DNA from: Cellulophaga baltica
Lineage (GTDB): Bacteria; Bacteroidota; Bacteroidia; Flavobacteriales; Flavobacteriaceae
NCBI RefSeq assembly: GCF_018861125.1
Contig: NZ_JAHKQN010000005.1
Coordinates: 103,939-167,938, forward strand
Length of the DNA stretch: 64,000 nucleotides
Direction: 5' to 3'
The translations under genes were made by a program, and so were the position numbers. The notes under the pieces are model-generated. The model saw only the letters and a list, made by a program, of their open reading frames with translations. It did no database searches and was not told the origin of the DNA. Within the stretch, counting starts at the first letter, position 1; the number at the start of each line of letters is the position of its first letter. This document shows, in pieces, positions 43,169 to 50,639 of this stretch.

Positions 43169-45151
43169 ATGAATCAAATTCAAAAAAACCTACCACAACT
43201 TTTTTTAGTGTTCCTAGCAACACTACTAATTATTACTCCTAACTTATTTTTTGGACAAGATAGTATTGCCGTAGATAGCACAAAAAATGTCGGACAAATC
43301 ATTAATTTCAGTTTTCAAACCAGGCATAAATCTAAAGAGCTAGAACCTTTTTATAAAAAATTAAAAAACTCAAAATTTGGTGTTCAACGTTTTTCTATTC
43401 TTGATCAATTAATTACACATCATAAACAAAAAAATAGTACAGACTCCGTACTCTATTACAGTAACTTATATATTAAAGAAATTAGAAACTGGGACCAAAC
43501 GGATCATATTAAAACTCGTTACTTTTCAAAAGCACATTATTATCTAGGTAATGGAAATACGATGAATGGCCTTAATGATAATGCCATTAAATGGTATTTA
43601 CAAGGACTTCAAGAAGCTGAAAAGTCAAATTATCCGGAATATAGTTATAAGAACAAAATAGGCCTCTCTAATGCTTATATTCTTCAGCAAAACCCAGATA
43701 AGGCTATAACTATTTTAAATGAAGCTTTAGCTCAATTCACTTCTGAATTCCCTAGTCTTGAAACAAAAAGCAATATCTTATTAGGTAAAGCATATCGTCT
43801 CAAAAAAGATTTTTTAAAAGCAAAATTATATTTTGACAGTGCTATGAAAACTGCAATAGCTTTAGACGATGTAGAAATGAAATTAAGTATTAGACTAGAA
43901 CTTGCAATACTTGATGAAATTAATCAAGATTTTGAAAAAGCTTTTCAAGCATACGAATACACACGAAACGAAGCAAGAGCAAAAGGTTTTGATGCTATAT
44001 ACTTTAAAGGCTCACTTTTACTAGCAAAATATAATTACAATCGTGAGATGTATGATATCGCAATTATGGGGTTAACTATGGCTTATATTAATGCCGTAGA
44101 TAGAGATAATTTAGAATATCAAAAAGAATTATTACTTATACAATCCAAGTGCTTTTCAAGAAAAGATGATTATAAAAACTCGTATGCAATAATGACGCAG
44201 TTGTATAATGTAGAAGATCAAATCAAAAAGAAACAGCAACGCGCCATTATTAAAGAACTTGAAGTTCAATATGAAACTCTTGAAAAAGAAAAAGCCATAA
44301 CCAGTTTAAAAGAAGATCAACTTTTAAAAGAAGCTGAATTAAGCCGTCAAAAAACTATCAAAAATGCTTTTCTTATAGGTTTTCTAGTCATTTTAATACC
44401 CGTAATTGCATTATTAATAGTGTATTATCAAAAAATACAAACACAAAGTGAATTAGCTAAAAAACAAGAAGAAATAAATACCCAAAAAGTACAGTCGTTA
44501 ATTCAGCAACAAGAATTAAACCTTATAAAAGCATCTATTGAAGGGCAAGATGAAGAACGAAAACGTATTGCTCAAGAATTGCATGATAGTATTGGTGGTA
44601 ACTTAGCCGGTATTAAACTACAACTTTCAAGTGTTACAGGTGCTTCTGATACGTTAAAAAATATTAACGGCCAAATTAATGAAACCTACCAATTAGTTCG
44701 TGACATTTCGCACACTTTAATTCCTAAAAAATTTAGACAAAATGCATTTACAGATTTAGTTTCAGAATATGTAAACTCAATTTCTAAAACTAGTTCGCTT
44801 GTTATTAATTTTCATCCACACCCAAAAGAAAGTATTAATAGGATAAATGAAAAAATACAGGTTGAACTTTTTAAAATACTACAAGAATTAACTACTAACA
44901 CTTTAAAACACGCAGAAGCCAAAAAAGTTGATATTCATTTAAATTTAATTGAAGATGAACTTTCGTTACTATTTGAAGACAACGGAAAAGGCTTTGACAC
45001 ATCTAAATTAGTTGAAGGTATTGGCTTGAGTAATATTAAAAGTAGAATTCATAATTTAAGTGGTAATTTGCACGTTGATTCTTCTAAAAACAGAGGAACT
45101 GTAATTGCTATAGATATTCCTGATATTAAAAAAATTACCGATGAAGTATAA
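43169..45151 (+). CDS. TPR-containing sensor histidine kinase (HisKA_3/NarX-DesK type)
   Basis: 660 residues. An N-terminal signal-anchor (LFLVFLATLLIITPNLFFG) leads to a periplasmic region of TPR-like helices (about residues 90-350, such as NAIKWYLQGLQEAEKSNYPE and KAITILNEALAQFTSEFPSL). A membrane helix is at about 405-425 (AFLIGFLVILIPVIALLIVY), followed by a coiled coil. The HisKA_3 phosphorylation box is DEERKRIAQELHDSIGGNLA, with His472, and the ATPase domain has QELTTNTLKHAEAKKV, FEDNGKGFD and EGIGLSNIKSRI. It overlaps the response regulator gene by 11 bp. The stimulus is unknown. Confidence 0.94.
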   Translation: MNQIQKNLPQLFLVFLATLLIITPNLFFGQDSIAVDSTKNVGQIINFSFQTRHKSKELEPFYKKLKNSKFGVQRFSILDQLITHHKQKNSTDSVLYYSNLYIKEIRNWDQTDHIKTRYFSKAHYYLGNGNTMNGLNDNAIKWYLQGLQEAEKSNYPEYSYKNKIGLSNAYILQQNPDKAITILNEALAQFTSEFPSLETKSNILLGKAYRLKKDFLKAKLYFDSAMKTAIALDDVEMKLSIRLELAILDEINQDFEKAFQAYEYTRNEARAKGFDAIYFKGSLLLAKYNYNREMYDIAIMGLTMAYINAVDRDNLEYQKELLLIQSKCFSRKDDYKNSYAIMTQLYNVEDQIKKKQQRAIIKELEVQYETLEKEKAITSLKEDQLLKEAELSRQKTIKNAFLIGFLVILIPVIALLIVYYQKIQTQSELAKKQEEINTQKVQSLIQQQELNLIKASIEGQDEERKRIAQELHDSIGGNLAGIKLQLSSVTGASDTLKNINGQINETYQLVRDISHTLIPKKFRQNAFTDLVSEYVNSISKTSSLVINFHPHPKESINRINEKIQVELFKILQELTTNTLKHAEAKKVDIHLNLIEDELSLLFEDNGKGFDTSKLVEGIGLSNIKSRIHNLSGNLHVDSSKNRGTVIAIDIPDIKKITDEV

Positions 45152-45785
45152 TCTAATTATTGCTGATGATCATAAAATGTTTATTGATGGTTTAATAAGC
45201 ATACTTAATGAAGTTCCAGAGTTTTCAGTAACCTTAACCGCAAAAAATGGTGCTCAGGTTGAAAAATATTTAAGTATTAATGGCGCTGATGATATTCATT
45301 TATTAATTACAGATTTAACCATGCCAGAAATGGATGGTATTGAATTAAATAAAATTGTGAAAGATAACTATCCAAATTTAAAAACATTGGTTGTTAGCAT
45401 GCATATTGATGGCGGTATGATTGACAAGCTAATTAGAAATAACGTTGATGGCTACGTACCTAAGAATGCTGAAAAAGAAGAATTATTGACAGCCATTAAA
45501 ACCATAATTAAAGGTGAAAAATATTTCTCATCAGAAGTTAAGAAAGCATATACTGAAGCTATGTTTGAAAACAAAAAAGCAGAAGAAATTCACCTTACAG
45601 ACAGAGAAAAAGAAGTATTAAAACTCATTGCTGAAGAGAACACTACGCAAGAAATTGCAGACACGCTATTTTTAAGCAAACATACTATTGAGAGTTACCG
45701 CAAAAATTTAATCTCTAAACTAAACGTAAAAAACTTAGCAGGATTAACTAAGCATGCTTTGAAGATGGGATTGCTTGATGAATAA
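45141..45785 (+). CDS. LuxR/NarL-family response regulator
   Basis: 214 residues. The receiver domain has the acidic pair IIADDHKMF, phospho-acceptor Asp58 in LLITDLTMPEMDGIE, Ser in VVSMHID and Lys in GYVPKNAEKEEL. The C-terminal LuxR helix-turn-helix reads LTDREKEVLKLIAEENTTQE, then IADTLFLSKHTIESYRKNLI. It is a DNA-binding regulator paired with the overlapping kinase gene. Target genes are not evident here. A terminator follows at once. Confidence 0.96.
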   Translation: MKYNLIIADDHKMFIDGLISILNEVPEFSVTLTAKNGAQVEKYLSINGADDIHLLITDLTMPEMDGIELNKIVKDNYPNLKTLVVSMHIDGGMIDKLIRNNVDGYVPKNAEKEELLTAIKTIIKGEKYFSSEVKKAYTEAMFENKKAEEIHLTDREKEVLKLIAEENTTQEIADTLFLSKHTIESYRKNLISKLNVKNLAGLTKHALKMGLLDE

Positions 45786-45787
45786 AA

Positions 45788-45817
45788 AAAACACCTAATT
45801 GCTTAGGTGGTTTTTTT
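45788..45817 (+). terminator. Terminator after the response regulator gene
   Basis: Stem CACCTAA/TTAGGTG (45792-45798 and 45803-45809) with a four-base loop and a run of seven T residues. Confidence 0.75.
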
Positions 45818-45841
45818 AAAAATTTTCAATAAACAATTCTT

Positions 45842-46408
45842 TTATTCTTCTTCTTCTGATATTAAAGAATCAGTAGTTTCTAATTGCTCATCAATAATAG
45901 CAACCTCTTCAGGTACTGAGGCTTTTATTTCATTAAACTTTTGAACGCGTTCTAAATCATCTTCTTCTCCTGAAAAATAAGGAAACACGTCTACAATAGG
46001 TGATTCGTTAATTGCTGGGATTGTATATTCTCCCATAGTATCTTTCATTACCGAAACTGTATTGTCGTAAGCTTCTTTAACATCATTAGCTTGTATTAAT
46101 AAATACATATTGCTTTTGCGTTCTTTACCGCTTTCTTCATCAAAAGCAATAAGTGAAACTTTTGATTTAAACCAACGGTCTGAATTTTCAAAAGGGTGAA
46201 TCTCACTATAATTAGCAACTTTAATATTTGTGATTTTAATTTCATCACTATCACTTAAGTAAGCCGCCATTTCTTCTGTTATTCTGCTTTCTGCCTCCGT
46301 ATAAGACATTGCATCAACTAAATAAGGCTCTGTGGCTACTTTCTGCATGCCACTAGCTTCATCTAACTTTCTATATTTTACTTTACACTCGTACCATGTT
46401 GCGCTCAT
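45842..46408 (-). CDS. DUF4494 protein
   Basis: 188 residues. The DUF4494 pattern is clear: TWYECKVKYRKLDEASGMQK, then EPYLVDAMSYTEAESRITEE and KITNIKVANYSEI, with a second similar half (RWFKSKVSLIAFDEESGKER, then KSNMYLLIQANDVKEAYDNT). No signal peptide; an acidic tail ends the protein. The family is widespread in Bacteroidota and has no known function. The two halves look like repeats of one fold. A -7 box lies 22 bp upstream, at 46431-46438 on the minus strand. Confidence 0.87.
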   Translation of the reverse strand: MSATWYECKVKYRKLDEASGMQKVATEPYLVDAMSYTEAESRITEEMAAYLSDSDEIKITNIKVANYSEIHPFENSDRWFKSKVSLIAFDEESGKERKSNMYLLIQANDVKEAYDNTVSVMKDTMGEYTIPAINESPIVDVFPYFSGEEDDLERVQKFNEIKASVPEEVAIIDEQLETTDSLISEEEE

Positions 46409-46430
46409 AATAATTTTGTTTTTGGGTTGT

Positions 46431-46438
46431 CAAATATA
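46431..46438 (-). promoter_or_regulatory. Predicted -7 box for the DUF4494 gene (TATATTTG on the minus strand)
   Basis: CAAATATA on the + strand is the exact reverse complement of TAnnTTTG. A possible -33 CAA is at 46464-46466, slightly far. The rest of the divergent gap to 46687 shows nothing else I can name. Confidence 0.45.
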
Positions 46439-46687
46439 GCAACTCTACTGCGTAACACATTTACAAACTAAACAATAGATATTCACAATTTTAAAAGTTT
46501 TCACACAATAACCTTATAACTAATACTTTGAGTGAAATTTAATTTTCACAACTGCTTAAAAAACCTTCATTAAATACATATAAAACATATTCACCCCTGA
46601 AAACAGGGATATCATTTTCACTTTTTTGAGGGAACAATTTGAGACGTAGTTGAAGCACCTTTGTATGGAACAAATAACAATACAACT

Positions 46688-47080
46688 ATGAAATTTAAAA
46701 TCACATTAATCGTACTAGGCATTTTCTTTATTTCTTGTAGTAATGATAAAAAAAGTACTGAGTCACCAAAACAATTTGCTAAAATAAAGTCAGACTTATT
46801 ACTTAGCAACTCAACTACCAAGCTATTTTCTAACACTACAAATAATGATACTTTAACGGTTCTTATTAATGGGAAATCGCTACTAAATAGCATTGCAACT
46901 TTTAAAGTGATTAACAGCAACGGCGAAGAGATATTCTGTGACACTATTTCTACCACACAATTATTAAGTCCGGATTACAGAACTGCTAATTCAGCTTTAA
47001 AAGATGTACAAATTAGAGAAACTGTAGCTAATTTATTTACTACTGAAGAGTATAGTAAATATTTTAAAAACAACCTTTAA
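46688..47080 (+). CDS. Small lipoprotein of unknown function
   Basis: 130 residues from the ATG at 46688; a TTG at 46661 would add nine residues before the signal and is rejected. The lipoprotein signal is KFKITLIVLGIFFISCSNDK, with the cysteine after FIS. The mature part is polar, with KSDLLLSNSTTKLFSNTTNN and a short C-terminal region TAVANLFTTEEYSKYF-like in character (read as VANLFTTEEYSKYFKNNL). I do not recognise a family. It is 25 bp upstream of the zinc-ribbon membrane protein gene and probably shares its transcript. Confidence 0.72.
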   Translation: MKFKITLIVLGIFFISCSNDKKSTESPKQFAKIKSDLLLSNSTTKLFSNTTNNDTLTVLINGKSLLNSIATFKVINSNGEEIFCDTISTTQLLSPDYRTANSALKDVQIRETVANLFTTEEYSKYFKNNL

Positions 47081-47105
47081 TAAATATTAAATAAAAAAAT
47101 ATATC

Positions 47106-47711
47106 ATGATTATTTTTGGGAGCAGATCAGTTCATATAAATACAGAACAATTAAAAAATACAAATTGTCCTAATTGCGACACTAAAGAATCTATGCTAGC
47201 CAGCGTATACAGAAGACATGCGCACGTATTTTGGATTCCTGTCTTTCCCTTAAGTAAATTTGGAGCTACAACATGCAATCATTGTAAACAAACTCTTAGA
47301 ACTAATGAGATGCCTAGTTATATAAAAACAGAATTTAAAAGGGTTAAAAAAAACTCAAAAGGACCTGCATGGCAGTTTTCAGGACTAATTTTATTTGCTT
47401 TGTTAATAGTATTTGCAGGATTTGCATCTAAATCAGACAGAGCTTCTGAAAAAATGTATTTAGAAACTCCTTTAGTTGGTGATGTATACGAATATAAGTT
47501 AGCATACAGCCAATATTCTACCATGAAAATTATGCAGGTTACTACAGATAGTATTTTTGTTTCTCTTAATGATTATGAAATCAACAAAGCTTCAAGAATA
47601 TATAGAATTGATAAATCTGAAAACTATTCCAATAAACTTTACGTGTATTCAAAAAAAGAAATTACCGATATGTACAACTCTAAAATTATATTTGACATTA
47701 ATAGAGAATAA
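47106..47711 (+). CDS. Zinc-ribbon membrane protein
   Basis: 201 residues. The N-terminus carries a four-cysteine zinc ribbon: NCPNCDTKESML and TTCNHCKQTL, separated by an aromatic segment (HAHVFWIPVFPLSKFG) seen in zinc-ribbon membrane proteins. One membrane helix follows (FSGLILFALLIVFAGFAS), then a domain of about 110 residues (LETPLVGDVYEYKLAYSQYS and onwards) that looks like a small beta-fold. The ribbon would be cytoplasmic and the C-terminal domain periplasmic, or the reverse. The function is unknown. It follows the small lipoprotein and is convergent with the beta-helix gene. Confidence 0.8.
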   Translation: MIIFGSRSVHINTEQLKNTNCPNCDTKESMLASVYRRHAHVFWIPVFPLSKFGATTCNHCKQTLRTNEMPSYIKTEFKRVKKNSKGPAWQFSGLILFALLIVFAGFASKSDRASEKMYLETPLVGDVYEYKLAYSQYSTMKIMQVTTDSIFVSLNDYEINKASRIYRIDKSENYSNKLYVYSKKEITDMYNSKIIFDINRE

Positions 47712-47727
47712 TCTCTACTAATAAAAC

Positions 47728-49848
47728 TTATCTTTTTAAGTGATAGTTACCTAACATGTTTTTCTCTACAGCTTTATCAAATGCTTTTATTATCTCGGGA
47801 GCCAAAACAGCTTTAGAAGTCCATTTTTTGTTACCATAAACACCAGCTTCAGAAACATCAAAAGACATAAAATCTATTTTTTTTATGTTCTTTTTAGATT
47901 TGAATCTGAAATCAAAATCAACAGCATCTTTAAACTCTGGATTAATAATTAAACTATGTTGATCGTGGCCTAACTGCTGCCATTCTTCAAAAGATTTATC
48001 ATTGAAATTATAAGCTTTTTCCCTTACATTCCAATAGATATTTTTATCCATAGAAATATCTACTTTATCCCATGCACCTTTTAAAACATAACCCTTATCA
48101 AAGATTATAATATTTGAAATAAAATCAAAAGAATGATGGTCTTCAGATAATACACATTGCGCCTGGTATAATTTAGCAAAAGCAAAAATATTATTTCTTA
48201 CTACATTATTTTCGCCATAGTGTTGTTGAAAACCTCCTGTTTTAGTTTTATAAACTAAATTATTTTCCATTGTTATTCCTGATGAACCTTCATCAGCGTA
48301 TAAACCCCAACCACCATAACTGTAGGCATGAATATCATGCACAACATTATTTTCTAGAATCGTACCTTCTGATTGCCCTAAAGTATATATACCAGACATA
48401 TCACTTAGCAAATCCCAACCAATGTGATGCACTCGGTTAAAAGCTATTTTATTATTTTTTGCCAAACTAGGCTTATAACCCCAAACCCAACCTACTGAAA
48501 TTCCGGTATAGTAAAAATTACCAATATCATTATATGTTATTTCATTATCTGAACTATGACCAACCCAAATACCTACAGCTGGCGCAAATTCTTGTCCACC
48601 TGTTTGTATAATGTTATTATTTACTTTTATATGTTCTGTGTGATATTTACCATTCAAAGCTTTAAAATCACCCAAATAAATACCACCACCACCAATATTA
48701 TGAATATAACAATGCTCAACTATTGAGTTGCTAGATCCTTTCCCAAACCAAATAGCATGCTGACCAATATCTGAAACTTCACAATTTTTAAAACTGATAT
48801 TTTTAACTCCTTCAAGTTTTATCGTGGCATTAATCAACGCCGCCGCTTGGTTGGGCTCAAAACCTGTTGCCGGTAAATTATAAGCACTATGCTTAAATGA
48901 CAAACCCTCAAAAGTGATATTAGTAACATAGTTTTCATTTTCTATATCGCCAGAAACTTCAATTAAACTTTCAAGAACAGGAGCTATAAATTCTGTATTC
49001 TCAATAGTTTGATTCACTAAAGGTTTATAAAACAAAGTCCCTTTTAAATTCAAAAACCATTCCCCTGGCTCATCTAATGCAGCTTTATAATTCTCAAAAA
49101 CTACCCGACCTTCTTTCTTTAATTTATTCCAAGGTTTCATACCTTTTCCTGAAGTAACAATTAGCAGACTATCATTATCTATTTTATCAATATTCCTAAT
49201 TGTTAAATCCCATTTATGAAAAGCTTTAAAACGGATTAAAGAAAGAGCATCATTACTTACATCTTTTAAGATTTGAAAATTCTTAGTATCAAAACGCAAA
49301 GTTTGTTGTGCTTTTTTCGGTTGTTTACCAAAGCCTTGTTCCCATATATTTTGTGATACACTGTCAATAGTTACAAATCCTTTATTTGGAGTTCGTGCAA
49401 GCGTTGCTCTTTTATTATTCACATATAATTGATTAAAACGCCATTTATAATAAGAGCTTTCAAATATGGACGTTTCCCAAAGACCATCTTCATTAACTTT
49501 AAAACCTGTTATTTTTTTACCACCACTAAATATTGGTTTCGCACCTTTTTCTGCTTTATAAACAATCGGATTTTCTGATGAACCACTATCAATTGTACTT
49601 AACTGTAGAGGCTCTGTCATTTCATAAAAACCATCTTTAACAATTACTGTAAAAGAAATTGAAGAATCTGTTCCCTTTTTATAAGTGCGAATCAAATTTC
49701 TTGCACCCGTAAGTGATGCCAAGGGTTCTTTTTCTGAACCAACATTTATATCATCACCAGTTGGTGATACATAAATTTCCACTTGTGCATTTAAAACTAT
49801 AGAACTAAATACACATAGTAAACCGACTAATATTTTTTGTTTTCTCAT
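47728..49848 (-). CDS. Secreted right-handed beta-helix protein, GH141-like
   Basis: 706 residues. A signal peptide (RKQKILVGLLCVFSSIVLNA) precedes VEIYVSPTGDDINVGSEKEP and LASLTGARNLIRTYKKG, the start of a pectate-lyase-like beta helix. The motifs DSGSSENPIVYKAEKGAKPI, FSGGKKITG and FNQLYVNNKRATLARTP resemble family GH141 and related polysaccharide-active beta-helix proteins. The central coils (HAIWFGKGSSNSIVEHCYIH, NIGGGGIYLGDFK, DNEITYNDIGNFYYTGISVG) are regular. A glycoside hydrolase or lyase role on fucose- or xylose-containing polymers is plausible but unproven. There is no type IX sorting domain and no SusC/SusD pair nearby. Confidence 0.82.
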   Translation of the reverse strand: MRKQKILVGLLCVFSSIVLNAQVEIYVSPTGDDINVGSEKEPLASLTGARNLIRTYKKGTDSSISFTVIVKDGFYEMTEPLQLSTIDSGSSENPIVYKAEKGAKPIFSGGKKITGFKVNEDGLWETSIFESSYYKWRFNQLYVNNKRATLARTPNKGFVTIDSVSQNIWEQGFGKQPKKAQQTLRFDTKNFQILKDVSNDALSLIRFKAFHKWDLTIRNIDKIDNDSLLIVTSGKGMKPWNKLKKEGRVVFENYKAALDEPGEWFLNLKGTLFYKPLVNQTIENTEFIAPVLESLIEVSGDIENENYVTNITFEGLSFKHSAYNLPATGFEPNQAAALINATIKLEGVKNISFKNCEVSDIGQHAIWFGKGSSNSIVEHCYIHNIGGGGIYLGDFKALNGKYHTEHIKVNNNIIQTGGQEFAPAVGIWVGHSSDNEITYNDIGNFYYTGISVGWVWGYKPSLAKNNKIAFNRVHHIGWDLLSDMSGIYTLGQSEGTILENNVVHDIHAYSYGGWGLYADEGSSGITMENNLVYKTKTGGFQQHYGENNVVRNNIFAFAKLYQAQCVLSEDHHSFDFISNIIIFDKGYVLKGAWDKVDISMDKNIYWNVREKAYNFNDKSFEEWQQLGHDQHSLIINPEFKDAVDFDFRFKSKKNIKKIDFMSFDVSEAGVYGNKKWTSKAVLAPEIIKAFDKAVEKNMLGNYHLKR

Positions 49849-49963
49849 AGGGTCATAAAGCTTGGAACCTATAAGTAAAATAAAACCTTGGAATTATTAT
49901 ATTAGTTTTCGATATACAACAAAAGAACTACTCTAATGGTAGTTATACTGGAGGAAAAAAGTA

Positions 49964-50005
49964 TAAAAAAACTCCCATTACATTTTTAAAATGTAATGGG
50001 AGTTT
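49964..50005 (-). terminator. Terminator hairpin after tRNA-Arg
   Basis: Perfect 18-base arms AAACTCCCATTACATTTT (49969-49986) and its complement (49988-50005) with one base between. On the minus strand a T run follows. It is downstream of the tRNA and separates it from the beta-helix gene. Confidence 0.8.
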
Positions 50006-50015
50006 CAACTTGCAG

Positions 50016-50089
50016 TGACCGCGAAGGGACTCAAACCCCCAACCCTCAGAGCCGAAATCTGATGCGCTATTCAGTTGCGCCACGCGGCC
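50016..50089 (-). tRNA. tRNA-Arg (anticodon TCG)
   Basis: 74 bases on the minus strand. The acceptor stem pairs GGCCGCG with CGCGGTC (one G-T pair). The D arm is GCGC/GCGC, the anticodon stem TCAGA/TCTGA with loop TTTCGGC, and the T arm is GGGGG/CCCTT with loop TTTGAGT. The anticodon at loop positions 3-5 is TCG, so it reads CGA and, through inosine-free wobble, related arginine codons. The discriminator base is A; CCA is not encoded. It starts 13 bases after the yqeY stop and may be read from that transcript. Confidence 0.93.
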
Positions 50090-50102
50090 TATTAAACTTA
50101 AG

Positions 50103-50552
50103 TTAAGCTAATTTTTTCTTAACAATCATTGATATTGTTTTACCATCAGCTTGACCTGCTAATTCTTTTGAAACTACACCCATAACTTTACCCATATCTT
50201 TCATACCTTGAGCTCCAGTTTTTTCAATAGTTGCAACCACAACTTCTTCAATAGCTTCTTCTGATAATTGTTCCGGCAAAAATTTTTCAATTACAGCAAC
50301 TTGCTCTAACTCAGGGGCTGCTAAATCTTCTCTACCTTGCTCTATAAAAATAGCTGCACTATCCTTACGTTGTTTTACTAATTTTTGAACCAATTGAATT
50401 TCTGCTTCTTCAGAAACTTCTTCTCCTGAACCTGTTTCTGTTTGCATTAATAATAATGCTGATTTAATTGCACGTAATGATTCTAAAGCTACTTTATCTT
50501 TAGCTTTCATTGCCGTTTTCATCTCATCCATTACTTGTTTCTGTAAGCTCAT
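50103..50552 (-). CDS. GatB/YqeY-domain protein
   Basis: 149 residues, the normal YqeY length. The family pattern runs through LQKQVMDEMKTAMKAKDKVA, LESLRAIKSALLLMQTE, VQKLVKQRKDSAAIFIEQGR, VIEKFLPEQLSEEAIEEVV and KDMGKVMGVVSKELAGQADG. This resembles the C-terminal tRNA-binding domain of GatB, and such proteins may act on tRNA or amino acid metabolism, but the role is not established. It follows ftsZ, separated by a strong terminator, and is followed by tRNA-Arg. Confidence 0.93.
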   Translation of the reverse strand: MSLQKQVMDEMKTAMKAKDKVALESLRAIKSALLLMQTETGSGEEVSEEAEIQLVQKLVKQRKDSAAIFIEQGREDLAAPELEQVAVIEKFLPEQLSEEAIEEVVVATIEKTGAQGMKDMGKVMGVVSKELAGQADGKTISMIVKKKLA

Positions 50553-50580
50553 AATTTTTCTAATTTAGCTTGGCGAAGAT

Positions 50581-50618
50581 AAAAAATAAACCCGAAAACA
50601 CGTTGTGTTTTCGGGTTT
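50581..50618 (-). terminator. Terminator after ftsZ
   Basis: A 14-base perfect stem AAACCCGAAAACAC/GTGTTTTCGGGTTT (50588-50601 and 50605-50618) with a three-base loop. A T run follows on the minus strand. It closes the dcw cluster. Confidence 0.88.
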
Positions 50619-50639
50619 AAACTTTCAGCAAACGCTGTA

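Noticed and set aside
47728-49848. Type IX sorting domain on the beta-helix protein
   Set aside because: The C-terminus (KAFDKAVEKNMLGNYHLKR) has none of the usual C-terminal domain motifs.
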